A stretch of 64,000 nucleotides of DNA from Bacteroidota bacterium (GCA_027622975.1 JAQBVN010000004.1:61442-125441); one strand, 5' to 3'; shown: positions 25,969 through 35,676, numbered from the stretch's first letter. Notes: a model not told the origin generated them from the letters alone. A program made the numbers and translations.

Positions 25969-28934
25969 GTCTTGACAAAACGGCTGGTCGCCCCGAGATG
26001 TTCTAGAATGACCGTCTGAATCTCCGTTCTCGTGTCGAGCTGGAGCAGTTTGAAATTGTCGGCCTTGGGGTAGGTGCGGTTGCTCAAGAACACGTAGACC
26101 AAATCATGCGCGGGATCCACCCATAGCAAGGTGCCGGTGAATCCACTGTGCCCGAAACTCTCCCAAGAGGCCAAATCCGAAGTGGGCCCCGTTCCTTCGT
26201 GCAGAGCGGGTTTGTCAAACGCCACCCCGCGTCTGTTGTTTCCTTGAGGATAGGCTCGCGCGGTCCATGCATTGAGCACCTCCTTGGGAGCGACCTCGAC
26301 CCCACGCATGGAGCCGCCTCTCAACCAAGCTTCTCCCATTTCTGCGAGGTCATACGCATTGGAGAACAGACCAGCGTGGCATCCCACACCCCCGAGCATG
26401 GCAGCGCCAGGGTCGTGCACCGTTCCATGCACGGTGCAATGTCGGAATGTGCCATCCACTTCCGTCGGAGCAATGTCAGCGATGTCCATTCCTCGCTCCA
26501 TAGGATTGAACGTCATGGACTCCCAACCCATCGGCAGTGCCAGATGTTCTTGCATCCACGTGGCCAAGTCCAGTCCCTTGTCATCCAACATTCTCCTCAA
26601 AATGTAGAATCCCAAATCGCTGTACTTGTAGTCACCCGCAGGACGCAACTCCTCATGAATGAGATGGTGCCAAATGGTGTCTTGGTAGGCCTCCTCCATG
26701 TACAGGCCCGGTGAAACGAGGATGTCACAACCAGCTGTGGGTACAGATGAAAACACGAAGTTGCTGTCTTCCAGAGCCGCCGTGTAAAAGGGAATCCACG
26801 GCTTCAATCCCGCTTGATGTGCCAGCAATTCACGGGCTGTTCTCGTGCCAATCGGAACGTCGGACAAGTGAGGAAGCAAGTCCGCAACCTTGGCATCAAG
26901 ATGGAATTTCTCCTCGGATTGCAAATGCATCAACATGCTGGCTGTGGCTGCAACCTTGGTGATGGAGGCCAAATCGTAGACAGTCTCGGGATGAACAGGC
27001 TGATGCCCGTCGATCGTTCCAAACACTTTGTCCATGACCACCTGTCCGCCATGGGCAACCACCACCCGTCCGCCTGGCAAGGCTTGTGAATCGAGCGCCA
27101 CTTGAATGAGACTGTCGACCCTTTGAGAAGGTCTCTCCCAGAATCCGAGTCGACTTTCCACGGGATGTCCCAGGCGTTGGTGACCTTCCCAAGTCAACCC
27201 GTCTCCGCATCGATGTCGTCCTCCGGGTGGTGTCACGGGCAACGCCCCACCAACGCCTCGGACACCTGTGATTGCATCAGCCACAGCTTCGCACGTTTTG
27301 GAATCGTCTTGATAGGCTACCATCAGCCAACTTGCGCATGATTCGAAGGGGGCGAATGACGCGAGTGCATAGGGGTTGCCCATCCATACCGCCTGCACGG
27401 AGGATGCAGGCACCGTGGATGCATTCAGCCCCTCCGCCACGGCTTTGACTCCTTGATCAACCAGCCCAAAATTTCGCGAGGGCTTGTGACTCATTTCGGT
27501 CGCGGTGACCAACACGCGAGTCGCCCTCGACAGGGCATCCCGAACCGATTGACGCGCCATGCCTATCCCGTCCTTGCCCAAGACATGACGTTCCAGAGTC
27601 CAACCCTCTCCAAGGTGTTTGCGCAATTGAGATTCCAGAGCGGCACACGAGGCGGTATGGTTGGCCAAGTCGAGCATGACCACGTGCCCGGTAGGCTCCA
27701 ACCAAGGCCGACCCACACTGTCTGCCATGGGCAGCACGGTGAGACTTTGGGCAATCAATTCGCGATGGATGAGGTCGGCATGTTCTGGTTCCCAAGGACC
27801 GCTGGGGGTGGGAGCGAGGGTCCAGTGTTTGGCCTGGAGCACGCGCCGGCATTTTGCCGTGACAGCCGCCGAGTCCAAGGTGCCCTCTGCCAAGGCCGCC
27901 ATGGCTTCCTCGATCGCTGCACGGGGGTCACCCGGAAAGAGAAGGACATCGTTGCCCGCCAGCAAGGCATCACGGATGCGTGGACGGTCACCGACAAAAT
28001 CGGCAAATCCCTTCATGCTCATCGCATCGGTGAAGACAAGACCTTCAAAGCCCATTTCGTCCCGAAGAAGCGAGTCCACAATCGCGGGTGACAAGGTGGA
28101 TGGTTGGGCATCCGTGCTGTCCAATCCAGGAACATCCAAGTGAGCCACCATGACTGCGCCCATTCCCCGATCGAAGGCAAATTGAAACGGTGCGAGCTCC
28201 ACAGAATCCAGACGTGCGCGGTCATGGGCAATTGTGGGAAGAGTCGCATGGGAATCGCTGTCGCTGTCTCCATGTCCTGGGAAGTGCTTCGCCGTGGCCA
28301 ACACATGAACGTCTTGCATGCCATCGGCATAAGCCTGTCCCAATCGCCCCACCCATTGCACATCCTCACCAAAACTGCGGCTGCCAATCACGGGGTTGAT
28401 GGGGTTGGAATTCACGTCCAGCACTGGGGCGAAGTTGACATGAACACCTGTGGCTCGCAGGCTTTGGCCTACCACTTGGCCAAACATTCGGACCAAGGCC
28501 TCGTTCCTCGTTGCCCCGAGCGTCATGGCCCTCGGGAAGGAGCGGGTGCTGTCCAACCTCATGCCCAATCCCCATTCAGCATCCGAAGCGACCATCAGCG
28601 GGACTTCCGACACTGCTTGCAGTCTCGCCAATCGATTTCGTTGCTGTTCTGGACCGCCTTGCATGCAAATGACGCCCCCCAATTTGAGGTCTCTTGCCCA
28701 ACGTTCGGCCTCAGACCAACCCGACGTGTCAGGGTAGGCGTAGATGGGTACCATCAGCAATTGGGCCACCCGTTGCTCCATGGGCAATGTGGCCAGCACA
28801 CTGTCAACCCAGGCTGAATCTGCTGCGAGGAAAGAAGGAGAGGAGGGAGTTGCTTCAACGTCCAAAACCACTTGGGCCCGATGGCAGGAAGCCCAGGCAA
28901 CCAAGGCCAAGCACAGGGTGGTCAGCCGAAACAT
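25965..28934 (-). CDS. GH3-like N-acetylhexosaminidase fused to serine hydrolase (beta-lactamase family)
   Basis: A 989-residue lipoprotein (signal LALVAWASC). Residues about 40-390 are a glycoside hydrolase family 3 domain of the NagZ type, with KHFPGHGDSDSDSH and the nucleophile segment FTDAMSMKG. A GH3 C-terminal-like part follows (about 400-590). The rest (about 600-985) is a class C beta-lactamase/penicillin-binding-like domain with SITK as the SxxK motif, KYSDLGF as the YxN-like motif and HSGFTGT as the third motif. The combination suggests envelope peptidoglycan recycling or remodelling. The ATG lies one base into the cmk stop (TGATG). This two-domain layout is known in Bacteroidota. 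Confidence 0.88.
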   Translation of the reverse strand: MFRLTTLCLALVAWASCHRAQVVLDVEATPSSPSFLAADSAWVDSVLATLPMEQRVAQLLMVPIYAYPDTSGWSEAERWARDLKLGGVICMQGGPEQQRNRLARLQAVSEVPLMVASDAEWGLGMRLDSTRSFPRAMTLGATRNEALVRMFGQVVGQSLRATGVHVNFAPVLDVNSNPINPVIGSRSFGEDVQWVGRLGQAYADGMQDVHVLATAKHFPGHGDSDSDSHATLPTIAHDRARLDSVELAPFQFAFDRGMGAVMVAHLDVPGLDSTDAQPSTLSPAIVDSLLRDEMGFEGLVFTDAMSMKGFADFVGDRPRIRDALLAGNDVLLFPGDPRAAIEEAMAALAEGTLDSAAVTAKCRRVLQAKHWTLAPTPSGPWEPEHADLIHRELIAQSLTVLPMADSVGRPWLEPTGHVVMLDLANHTASCAALESQLRKHLGEGWTLERHVLGKDGIGMARQSVRDALSRATRVLVTATEMSHKPSRNFGLVDQGVKAVAEGLNASTVPASSVQAVWMGNPYALASFAPFESCASWLMVAYQDDSKTCEAVADAITGVRGVGGALPVTPPGGRHRCGDGLTWEGHQRLGHPVESRLGFWERPSQRVDSLIQVALDSQALPGGRVVVAHGGQVVMDKVFGTIDGHQPVHPETVYDLASITKVAATASMLMHLQSEEKFHLDAKVADLLPHLSDVPIGTRTARELLAHQAGLKPWIPFYTAALEDSNFVFSSVPTAGCDILVSPGLYMEEAYQDTIWHHLIHEELRPAGDYKYSDLGFYILRRMLDDKGLDLATWMQEHLALPMGWESMTFNPMERGMDIADIAPTEVDGTFRHCTVHGTVHDPGAAMLGGVGCHAGLFSNAYDLAEMGEAWLRGGSMRGVEVAPKEVLNAWTARAYPQGNNRRGVAFDKPALHEGTGPTSDLASWESFGHSGFTGTLLWVDPAHDLVYVFLSNRTYPKADNFKLLQLDTRTEIQTVILEHLGATSRFVKT

Positions 28935-29635
28935 CAAGGTTGGTCCTGCATTCTCGTTCGCGCCAAGTTGACCAAGAAATTGAATTGTTCTTCCATGGTC
29001 AATTCACTGTTGTCGACCACCACGGCATCTTCCGCTTGTTTGAGGGGCGCCACGGCACGTTCAGAATCAATCCGGTCCCGTTCCAACACATTTTCAAGCA
29101 CTTCGTTGTAGGACACCTGCTTGCCTTGACTCTTCAACTCGTTCAGCCTTCGGTAAGCGCGCGTTTCGGGATCTGCCGTCATGAAAATTTTCAATTCCGC
29201 ATGTGGGATGACCACGGTGCCAATATCTCGTCCATCCATCACCACGCCACCGCCTTCTGCCATGCGTTGCTGGATGGCCACCAATTTGTGGCGAACCTCG
29301 GGAACACGGGCAATGAGGCTCACTTTTTGGGCTACATCCATCGACCGAATCTCCCTCTCGACATTCACACCGTTCAGATGAATTTCAGATTGCTCCGTTT
29401 TGGGGTTGTAGCGGAAACTCAAATACATCCGATCCAATCCTGCGCGCACGCCCACCTCATTCACCACACCATCGACCACGGTTCGTTCCTTCATCGCGTG
29501 CAGAGTGGCTGCCCGGTACATGGCACCCGTGTCGACATAGACATAATTCAGTTCCTTGGCCAAAGACTTGGCCATGGTGCTTTTTCCGGCACTTGAATGG
29601 CCGTCAATGGCGATGTTGATGCGACGTCTCCCCAT
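28934..29635 (-). CDS. cmk: (d)CMP kinase
   Basis: A 233-residue cytidylate kinase converting CMP or dCMP to the diphosphate. It has the P-loop IAIDGHSSAGKST (residues 8-20), YVDTGAMYRA, the CMP-binding insert, MDGRDIGTVV and the C-terminal LERDRIDSERAVAPLK. Its genomic setting between porQ and the GH3 fusion, with lon upstream, matches a neighbourhood commonly seen in Bacteroidota. A TATCTTCG element four bases before the ATG suggests its own promoter. Confidence 0.95.
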   Translation of the reverse strand: MGRRRINIAIDGHSSAGKSTMAKSLAKELNYVYVDTGAMYRAATLHAMKERTVVDGVVNEVGVRAGLDRMYLSFRYNPKTEQSEIHLNGVNVEREIRSMDVAQKVSLIARVPEVRHKLVAIQQRMAEGGGVVMDGRDIGTVVIPHAELKIFMTADPETRAYRRLNELKSQGKQVSYNEVLENVLERDRIDSERAVAPLKQAEDAVVVDNSELTMEEQFNFLVNLARTRMQDQP

Positions 29636-29639
29636 GGTT

Positions 29640-29647
29640 CGAAGATA
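29640..29647 (-). promoter_or_regulatory. -7 element of cmk
   Basis: Reverse-strand TATCTTCG with four bases to the ATG at 29635, inside the 24-base gap after porQ. Confidence 0.5.
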
Positions 29648-29659
29648 GGTCTGTCTCCG

Positions 29660-30739
29660 TCATTGGAGAGGCAGGGTTGCCTGCGAATTTTGTTGCCATT
29701 CAGGCCAACGGATGACCAAGCCCAATTGGGTGGAACTTCCCGCAAAATGGATGACACTGCGCGAGATGGCATAGTCGAGGTTCTTGAACGTTCCTCGCAA
29801 ACCCATGGATAGGCCATTCATGCCGGGTCTTCCAGCTGCCACCATGTCTTTTTGACGACGGTGATTGTAGCCAATTTGACCTTGAAGTTGGGCTCCAAGT
29901 TTCAGGCTCACCCCTCCAGACAGGTGCCTCGCCAATTGATCCCCCCATTGCCAAACATCACTTGGAACGAGCTCCCCGGTCAACGGGTCATACGTGTCAT
30001 CGTATGTCCCTTCGGGTGCCAAATCCCAAGTTGTGGCGTGAGCATAGCGAACATGAAACTGAAAAGGAGCGTTTTCGAAGCCTTGGGTCCATCCGAATTG
30101 AAGGTTCAGGGGGAGACGCCCTTCGGGCATGATGCCTGAAAAATCCTGTTGCATCCCCCAGTTGGAGACCAAAACACCCCAGGCGGCATGGCCATTTTTG
30201 GAGCGTTTGACCAAACCCAAATCGCAACTCATCACGCCTGCGTTGACCTGTGCCAAATTGCGGAGCCCCAACCAACCGGTCACGCCCAAGACCCAGGTGC
30301 TGTCCAACGTCCATGCCGTTCCATATTGAAGGGCATAATCCCCTCCCGAGAAGGTGCCTGTGGATTGGCCTGACGCCGTCAATCCTTCAAAATCCCCAAA
30401 CGATGCGAACCTCACGCCTACATGAGATGCACGCCGACCTTGGGGTCGAAGCGGAAGGGTGATCGCACCTGCTTTCATTCCTGCGAAATAGTCGAGGTAG
30501 GCCGTGTGGATGTGGCCACGCACGGTGGAGTCCATGGCCGCAGGATGGTAGGCCATCGTCCATCCGTCACCGCGAAGGGGCGCCGCATCAGCACCCCCCA
30601 AAGCGGCGTCACGTGGAGAGGAAACGACATCCCATGCCAAAGAAGCGGGTACGTCGCCCGGAGTCTGACCCATGGCCTCAGGCCAAGCCCCCACATAGCT
30701 CGTCACCAGAAACATGAACAGCAGAGACCGACGTATCAT
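29660..30739 (-). CDS. porQ: Type IX secretion system protein PorQ
   Basis: A 359-residue outer-membrane beta-barrel protein of the PorV/PorQ (FadL-like) group. The signal peptide ends near EAMGQ, followed by the typical PRDAALGGADAAPLRGDG start, YHPAAMDS and YLDYFAGMKAGAITLPL, then alternating beta strands to the C-terminus. In type IX secretion PorQ and PorZ help process and attach cargo at the cell surface. The frame is open further upstream, but the ATG at 30739 starts the signal peptide and is preceded four bases earlier by TACCTTCC. It lies 17 bases downstream of lon. Confidence 0.85.
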   Translation of the reverse strand: MIRRSLLFMFLVTSYVGAWPEAMGQTPGDVPASLAWDVVSSPRDAALGGADAAPLRGDGWTMAYHPAAMDSTVRGHIHTAYLDYFAGMKAGAITLPLRPQGRRASHVGVRFASFGDFEGLTASGQSTGTFSGGDYALQYGTAWTLDSTWVLGVTGWLGLRNLAQVNAGVMSCDLGLVKRSKNGHAAWGVLVSNWGMQQDFSGIMPEGRLPLNLQFGWTQGFENAPFQFHVRYAHATTWDLAPEGTYDDTYDPLTGELVPSDVWQWGDQLARHLSGGVSLKLGAQLQGQIGYNHRRQKDMVAAGRPGMNGLSMGLRGTFKNLDYAISRSVIHFAGSSTQLGLVIRWPEWQQNSQATLPLQ

Positions 30740-30743
30740 GGAG

Positions 30744-30751
30744 GGAAGGTA
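30744..30751 (-). promoter_or_regulatory. -7-like element of porQ
   Basis: Reverse-strand TACCTTCC with four bases to the ATG at 30739. It sits between lon and porQ, so porQ may be transcribed separately from lon. Confidence 0.45.
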
Positions 30752-30756
30752 GGCAG

Positions 30757-33195
30757 TCAATGCGTTGTGATGGACAAGGGCGAATCGACCTTTTGGTTCA
30801 ACAACGCACGTTCCACCACATCCCTCATGTGACGGACATAGGTGAAGGAAAGACCTTTGACGTAGCGAGGATTGATGTCTTCTACATCTTGTCGATTGCG
30901 CTCGCAAAGGATGATTTCTTTGATGCCTGCTCGTTTGGCCGCCAGGATCTTTTCCTTGATCCCTCCCACGGGAAGCACTTGTCCACGGAGGGTAATCTCA
31001 CCGCTCATGGCCAGAAATTTTCTGACCTTTCGTTGGGTGAAGGCGCTCGCTAAGGCTGTCAGCATCGTGATTCCAGCGCTAGGACCATCTTTGGGAATGG
31101 CTCCTTGAGGCACGTGAATGTGCACGTTCCATTGGTCAAACACTTGCGGCGTCAATCCCAACCAGTGGGCATGTCCCTTCAAATGTTCAAGGGCAATCAC
31201 GGCAGATTCTTTCATGACATCGCCCAAGTTCCCCGTCAAGGTCAGTTTGCCTTTCCCTGGGGTCAGGGAGCATTCAATGAACAGGATGTCACCTCCACGT
31301 GGTGTCCATGCCAACCCGGTGACCACGCCGGCAACATCGTTGCCTTCATACCTGTCCTTGTCTCGGGAGATTCCAAGAATCTCACCGAGGTCATCGGCCG
31401 TGATGTCAACGCGGTGGGTTTCTTCAAGCGCAATTTGTTTGGCGCGATGTCGAACGATTTTGGCAAGACGCTTGTCCAAGCCTCGCACTCCGCTCTCGTT
31501 GGTGTAGCGCTCCACGACAGCCTCGATGGTGCCTGCGGGGATGTTGAGGCTGTCTGAGGCCAAACCCGAGGCATCGAGATGCTTGGGAAGGAGGTGGCGC
31601 TTACCGATTTGGACTTTTTCTTCGAGGGTGTACCCACTCACATCAATGATTTCCATCCGGTCGCGCAAGGCGGGTTGGATGCTGCTCAAGTCGTTGCATG
31701 TGGCCAGGAACATGACTTTGCTCAAGTCGTAGTCGAGGTCTAGGTAATTGTCGTGAAAGGTGTGATTTTGTTCAGGATCCAGCACCTCGAGCAGGGCAGA
31801 GGAGGGGTCGCCGTGGTGATCGCGCCCGAGTTTGTCAATTTCATCAAGCACAAACAAGGGGTTGCTCGTCCCTGCCTTTTTCAAGTTTTGAAGCACCCGG
31901 CCAGGCATGGCACCGATGTAGGTTTTGCGGTGCCCTCGGATTTCAGCTTCGTCTCGAAGTCCACCAAGACTCATCCGCACATACTTTCTACCAAGGGCCT
32001 CGGCGATGCTTCTCCCAAGTGAAGTTTTGCCTACGCCAGGAGGGCCGTACAAACACAAAATCGGGGCCTTCATGTCCCCTTTGATTTTCAACACGGCAAG
32101 GTGTTCAATGATCCGCTCCTTGACCTTCTCCAATCCATAATGGTCATCATCCAAAACGCGCTGGGCATGCTTCAAATCAAAGTTGTCTTGCGACACGTGG
32201 CCCCAAGGCAATTCCAGCAGCGTGTCGATGTAATTCGCCTGAACACTGTACTCGCTGGCGTGCGGATTCATGCGTTCAAGTTTCCCAATTTCTTTCTCAA
32301 ACGCGAGGGCAGCATGCTCAGGCCAAACCTTGGTCGCCGCTTGCGTGCGTTTGTCGAGAATTTCTTCCTTCAACGGATTGGCGCCCAATTCCTCCTGAAT
32401 GGTCTTCATCTGTTGATGCAGAAAGAACTCTCTTTGCTGCTGGTCCAGATCCGTTTTTACCTTGCGTTGAATGTCCTGCTTCAAGGAGAGCATTTGCTTC
32501 TCTTTGTGCAGCAATTCCAGGACTTTTTGGGCGCGATCACGGAGGTTGAGACAGGTTAGGATGGCCTGTTTTTCTTCAACCCCGACCTGCATGTTGCTCC
32601 CGATGAAATTGACCAAAAACCCCAACCTTTCCATGCCCTTGATGGCCTCGGCCGCTTCGGTGGGAATGTTGGGGTTCATTTCAATGATCTCGATGGACAA
32701 ATCGCGAAGCGTCTCGGTCAGAGCTTTTCCTTCACGCTCGGGCAGCGGTTCTTCAGGTCCTCCAAAGGCCTCCACCTTCGCCTTCATGTAGGGTTCTTCC
32801 TGGATGACTTCAGTCCATCGAAACCTTTGTTGCCCCTGCAAAATGACGGTGTTGGTGCCGTCTGGCATCTTGAGCATTTTCAGAATTCGCGCCACAGTGC
32901 CCACTTCGTTCAGGTCAGACGCTCCAGGCACTTCAGTGTCGTCTTCTTTTTGACTGACCACGCCGATGAATGACTCGGCTTTGGTGGCCTCCCGAATCAA
33001 TCGGATTGAACGATCTCGACCCACACTGATGGGGATGACGACGCCTGGAAACAGGACGGTGTTGCGCAGGGACAGAAGCGGCAAGACCTCTGGCACAGAA
33101 CTCTCGTGCATGGCGGCCTCATCTTCCTCCGTCAAAATCGGAATCAAATCGTGGTCATGGCTATCGCTGAGACGGAAGGGGAGGCTTTTTTTCAT
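30757..33195 (-). CDS. lon: ATP-dependent protease Lon
   Basis: An 812-residue Lon protease of normal bacterial length. The N-terminal substrate domain starts with [20 protein letters not shown]. The AAA+ domain has Walker [18 protein letters not shown] (about 375) and [12 protein letters not shown]. The protease domain carries the catalytic serine in [12 protein letters not shown] (about 705) and lysine in [14 protein letters not shown] (about 745). It degrades misfolded and regulatory proteins in the cytoplasm. The ATG at 33195 is chosen because upstream residues do not match the family. A heat-shock promoter is not evident. Confidence 0.95.
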   Translation of the reverse strand: MKKSLPFRLSDSHDHDLIPILTEEDEAAMHESSVPEVLPLLSLRNTVLFPGVVIPISVGRDRSIRLIREATKAESFIGVVSQKEDDTEVPGASDLNEVGTVARILKMLKMPDGTNTVILQGQQRFRWTEVIQEEPYMKAKVEAFGGPEEPLPEREGKALTETLRDLSIEIIEMNPNIPTEAAEAIKGMERLGFLVNFIGSNMQVGVEEKQAILTCLNLRDRAQKVLELLHKEKQMLSLKQDIQRKVKTDLDQQQREFFLHQQMKTIQEELGANPLKEEILDKRTQAATKVWPEHAALAFEKEIGKLERMNPHASEYSVQANYIDTLLELPWGHVSQDNFDLKHAQRVLDDDHYGLEKVKERIIEHLAVLKIKGDMKAPILCLYGPPGVGKTSLGRSIAEALGRKYVRMSLGGLRDEAEIRGHRKTYIGAMPGRVLQNLKKAGTSNPLFVLDEIDKLGRDHHGDPSSALLEVLDPEQNHTFHDNYLDLDYDLSKVMFLATCNDLSSIQPALRDRMEIIDVSGYTLEEKVQIGKRHLLPKHLDASGLASDSLNIPAGTIEAVVERYTNESGVRGLDKRLAKIVRHRAKQIALEETHRVDITADDLGEILGISRDKDRYEGNDVAGVVTGLAWTPRGGDILFIECSLTPGKGKLTLTGNLGDVMKESAVIALEHLKGHAHWLGLTPQVFDQWNVHIHVPQGAIPKDGPSAGITMLTALASAFTQRKVRKFLAMSGEITLRGQVLPVGGIKEKILAAKRAGIKEIILCERNRQDVEDINPRYVKGLSFTYVRHMRDVVERALLNQKVDSPLSITTH

Positions 33196-33421
33196 GTGCT
33201 TTCGTGGGTGGTTTCCTGTGGGCCCGCTCGGTAAGGTCAAAAGCCATGCCATCCGCTCCGCGACAGTTTGTCCTGACAAAACGAACGTGTTCTCAAGATC
33301 ATTCGTGCGTCAGAGGTTGGAAAAACCGCCCTTTTGTCACATTTCTTCGTTTCGGGCATCGTCCCTGTCGTTGCCCCCGGCTTTTTCGTGGGCATTGCCC
33401 AGGCGTTTGCCCCGGGGTATG

Positions 33422-34561
33422 TCACGGGCGTGCAAGAACGACCCTGTCGTACAACGCGCGAATCTCGTCTTCCTCGCGCTGAGAGAGTGTGCACCCTCTT
33501 CGGGCCATCACCTTGCGAGCTGTAGAAAGGGCACCTTCGATTGCATGAGGCGTGTTGTTGTCATGTCCCCACGAGAAATGGGGAATGTGTCTCGGTGGAG
33601 TTGATGGGCCGAAGACGTTGCAAAAACTTCCCACCACCGTGGCCGTGGAAAATGCCGTGTGAATGGCTGACTTGCTGTGGTCACCCATGATCAAGCCGCA
33701 AAAGATTCTCCCTCTTGTTTGAAAAGACTGGGAGGCCTCATTCCATTCTGCAATGTCGCCGTATGTGTTTTTCAAGTTGCTGCAGGTGGTCTCAGCGCCA
33801 AGGTTGGACCAGGACCCCAGCACGGAGTTGCCTAAAAATCCTCCGTGCGCCTTGTTGGACCAGTCGTGAATCACCACATTGCTCAATTCACCACCGACCT
33901 TGCATCCACGACCGACGGTGGTTGGCCCATACACGGTGCTTCCCATTCTCACCGCAGATCCTTCCCCCAACGCGAAGGGACCACGGATGCGGCATCCCTC
34001 CATGATTTCTGCATCGGGACCAATCACAACGGGTCCACCTTCAGTGTTGAGCGTCACATCGCGAAGGACAGCGCCCGGACCCACATGAATTCGCTCCATG
34101 GGGCCAAACACGACCACACCGACGGAACGCCAAGCATCGCGTTCCTCCTCTCGAAGTGTCCGAAGTCTCCAAGCGGTTTGGAGTCGCCCAAGGTCAGCCA
34201 ACAACCCCTCACCCGCGCGCTCAAACAACGCTCCCACATCAACCAACATTGGATTCTCCACATGGGTGTCCACTGTCGCCCAAGCAGCGTCCTCTCCATG
34301 CGGTGATTCCCCGTGTTGGGCCAGGATTTCCCCTTGAAGCATCCACCGCTCTCCGTGACCTAACCCGAGCACGACGTTGCACGCTTCCAAGGTGGGGAGC
34401 AAACGGGGATGGACGCGAAGCAGGGGTTTGGAAGAAAGAACATCCTTCCATTGATTTGCAATGGAACGGACCCCAAAGTGCAAGCTGTGCTCTTCCCGTA
34501 GCTCATTGAGTGGATACAAGTCGGGGGAAGCTTTCGCGGAAAGAAAAGGGGTTGACGACAT
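33422..34561 (-). CDS. Putative sugar nucleotidyltransferase/left-handed beta-helix protein (GlmU-like)
   Basis: A 379-residue protein of the Bacteroidota GlmU-like family. A degenerate nucleotidyltransferase-like N-terminus (YPLNELREEHSLHFGVRSI, without the GlmU glycine loop) is followed by hexapeptide repeats from about residue 165 (IHVGPGAVLRD, VVIGPDAEIMEG, ALGEGSAVRMGSTVYGPT) ending in SNLGAETTCSNLKNTYG. Family members are annotated as sugar nucleotidyl- or acyltransferases without a proven reaction. TAAGTTTG lies exactly four bases before the ATG. It diverges from the MerR gene. Confidence 0.8.
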   Translation of the reverse strand: MSSTPFLSAKASPDLYPLNELREEHSLHFGVRSIANQWKDVLSSKPLLRVHPRLLPTLEACNVVLGLGHGERWMLQGEILAQHGESPHGEDAAWATVDTHVENPMLVDVGALFERAGEGLLADLGRLQTAWRLRTLREEERDAWRSVGVVVFGPMERIHVGPGAVLRDVTLNTEGGPVVIGPDAEIMEGCRIRGPFALGEGSAVRMGSTVYGPTTVGRGCKVGGELSNVVIHDWSNKAHGGFLGNSVLGSWSNLGAETTCSNLKNTYGDIAEWNEASQSFQTRGRIFCGLIMGDHSKSAIHTAFSTATVVGSFCNVFGPSTPPRHIPHFSWGHDNNTPHAIEGALSTARKVMARRGCTLSQREEDEIRALYDRVVLARP

Positions 34562-34565
34562 GCTG

Positions 34566-34573
34566 CAAACTTA
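34566..34573 (-). promoter_or_regulatory. -7 element of the GlmU-like gene
   Basis: Reverse-strand TAAGTTTG, a perfect TAnnTTTG match, four bases before the ATG at 34561. Confidence 0.55.
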
Positions 34574-34577
34574 GGTT

Positions 34578-34606
34578 GTGAAACAAAACATGCGAACATC
34601 TGTTTC
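34578..34606 (+). promoter_or_regulatory. Candidate operator half-site upstream of the MerR gene
   Basis: GTGAAACAAAAC at 34578-34589 resembles the right arms of the two palindromes at the sigma gene (GTTCAACAAAAA and ATTAAACAAAAC). GAAACA (34580-34585) also forms a weak inverted repeat with TGTTTC (34601-34606). This suggests autoregulation by the MerR protein. The match is short and could be chance. Confidence 0.35.
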
Positions 34607-34643
34607 TTGGGTGAATCCTACCCATCAACACCAAGAGAGCGGC

Positions 34644-35534
34644 GTGAAGCAGGAATTTTCAATCAAGGACTTGGAGCATCTGACGGGCGTCAAGGCGCAC
34701 ACGATACGGATTTGGGAGCAGCGTTACAATTTGCTGAATCCCGACCGATCAGCGACCAACATCCGCACCTATTCAGGACGAGACTTGAAGCGGCTTTTGA
34801 ATGTGAGTTTGCTCGTCGAACGGGGATTGAAAATCTCCAAAGTCGCCACCATGGCGGATGAGGAACTGACCCAAGAAGTGCTGACAACACCCACAAACAG
34901 CGATGGAGAAGCGCTGTTGGCGCAGCAACGGTTGAAGGTTTCTATGATGTCTTTCGACGAACAATTGTTCAGGGATACCATGGCCAAGGCTGTCGAAATC
35001 TGGGGTTTTGAAGGGGCTGTCATGCAGGTTTGCCTACCATTTCTGGCAGAGGTGGGGGTGTTGTGGTTGACCAATGCCATTTGTCCAGCCCATGAGCATT
35101 TCATGAGCAACTTGTATCGCCAAATGTTGTTTGCGGCGGTCGACGCGACACCACTTCCCCAAACTGGACCTCAGGACAAGGTGTACGTGCTGTATTTGCC
35201 CGAGCGTGAAATTCATGACATCTCCTTGCTGTTTGTGCATCAAATCTTGAGGAAACGGGGAATGCACAGCATTTTCCTTGGACAGAGTGTTCCTTTTGAC
35301 GACTTGGAAACCGTGGCCAATGAGTTCCCGAATGCCCAATTTGTCAGCTATTGCACGACGTACCCTGCTGAGGGCCAGGCGCAGGAGTACATTGACAAGG
35401 TGAACCGGACCTTTGGTGAATCAGACCATCGATTCTACCTCGCCGGGGGGGTGTTTCACGACGTGCAAGGGGGAGGATGTGTGTCTGTGGATCGCACAGG
35501 AGGTGACTTGATTGGTCGCATTTGCCAGGCTTGA
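34644..35534 (+). CDS. MerR-family regulator with cobalamin-binding domain (CarH/LitR-like)
   Basis: A 296-residue regulator. Residues 5-33 form a MerR winged helix (FSIKDLEHLTGVKAHTIRIW), followed by a helical linker, a helical bundle and a Rossmann-like cobalamin-binding domain (about 175-290). The light-sensing residues of CarH-type proteins are present: W141 followed nine residues later by E151-H152, and E189-x-H191 as the expected lower cobalamin ligand. The usual glycine three residues after the His is Ser here. The frame is open to 34578 and 34590, but a GTG at 34644 gives the usual N-terminus. It precedes an ECF sigma gene, a pairing known from flavobacterial carotenoid clusters, but no carotenoid genes follow. 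Confidence 0.82.
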   Translation: MKQEFSIKDLEHLTGVKAHTIRIWEQRYNLLNPDRSATNIRTYSGRDLKRLLNVSLLVERGLKISKVATMADEELTQEVLTTPTNSDGEALLAQQRLKVSMMSFDEQLFRDTMAKAVEIWGFEGAVMQVCLPFLAEVGVLWLTNAICPAHEHFMSNLYRQMLFAAVDATPLPQTGPQDKVYVLYLPEREIHDISLLFVHQILRKRGMHSIFLGQSVPFDDLETVANEFPNAQFVSYCTTYPAEGQAQEYIDKVNRTFGESDHRFYLAGGVFHDVQGGGCVSVDRTGGDLIGRICQA

Positions 35535-35581
35535 TCCTAGGTCTTTTTCTCTTAATTGATTGAATTCCAGATTTTTGTCAT

Positions 35582-35619
35582 TTTTTGTTGAACGAATTTT
35601 GAAAAATGTTCAACAAAAA
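35582..35619. promoter_or_regulatory. Palindromic operator 1 upstream of the ECF sigma gene
   Basis: A perfect inverted repeat: TTTTTGTTGAAC (35582-35593) and GTTCAACAAAAA (35608-35619) with a 14-base spacer. The right arm ends directly at the TTTG that I read as the -33 box. It is most likely the binding site of the adjacent MerR regulator. It could also fold as a hairpin after the MerR gene, but there is no T-tract after it on the plus strand. Confidence 0.7.
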
Positions 35620-35650
35620 TTTGGGCTCTCGCAATTCTTGTTTAACCTTT
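35620..35650 (+). promoter_or_regulatory. Promoter of the ECF sigma gene
   Basis: TTTG at 35620-35623, then a 19-base gap, then TAACCTTT at 35643-35650, a -7-like box with one extra base relative to TAnnTTT. It is flanked by operator 1 and overlapped by operator 2, the arrangement of a repressed promoter. Confidence 0.45.
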
Positions 35651-35672
35651 AGCCGTGAAGATTAAACAAAAC
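35635..35672. promoter_or_regulatory. Palindromic operator 2 overlapping the ECF sigma promoter
   Basis: Left arm TTCTTGTTTAAC (35635-35646), right arm ATTAAACAAAAC (35661-35672), spacer again 14 bases. TTGTTTAA and TTAAACAA are perfectly complementary. The arms are exactly 53 bases from the matching arms of operator 1. The left arm covers the -7 region and the right arm ends four bases before the sigma gene start. Confidence 0.65.
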
Positions 35673-35676
35673 AGCC

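Noticed and set aside
35582..35619. Hairpin as a terminator for the MerR gene
   Set aside because: It lacks a T-tract on the plus strand and is duplicated with the same geometry at the sigma promoter, which fits an operator better.
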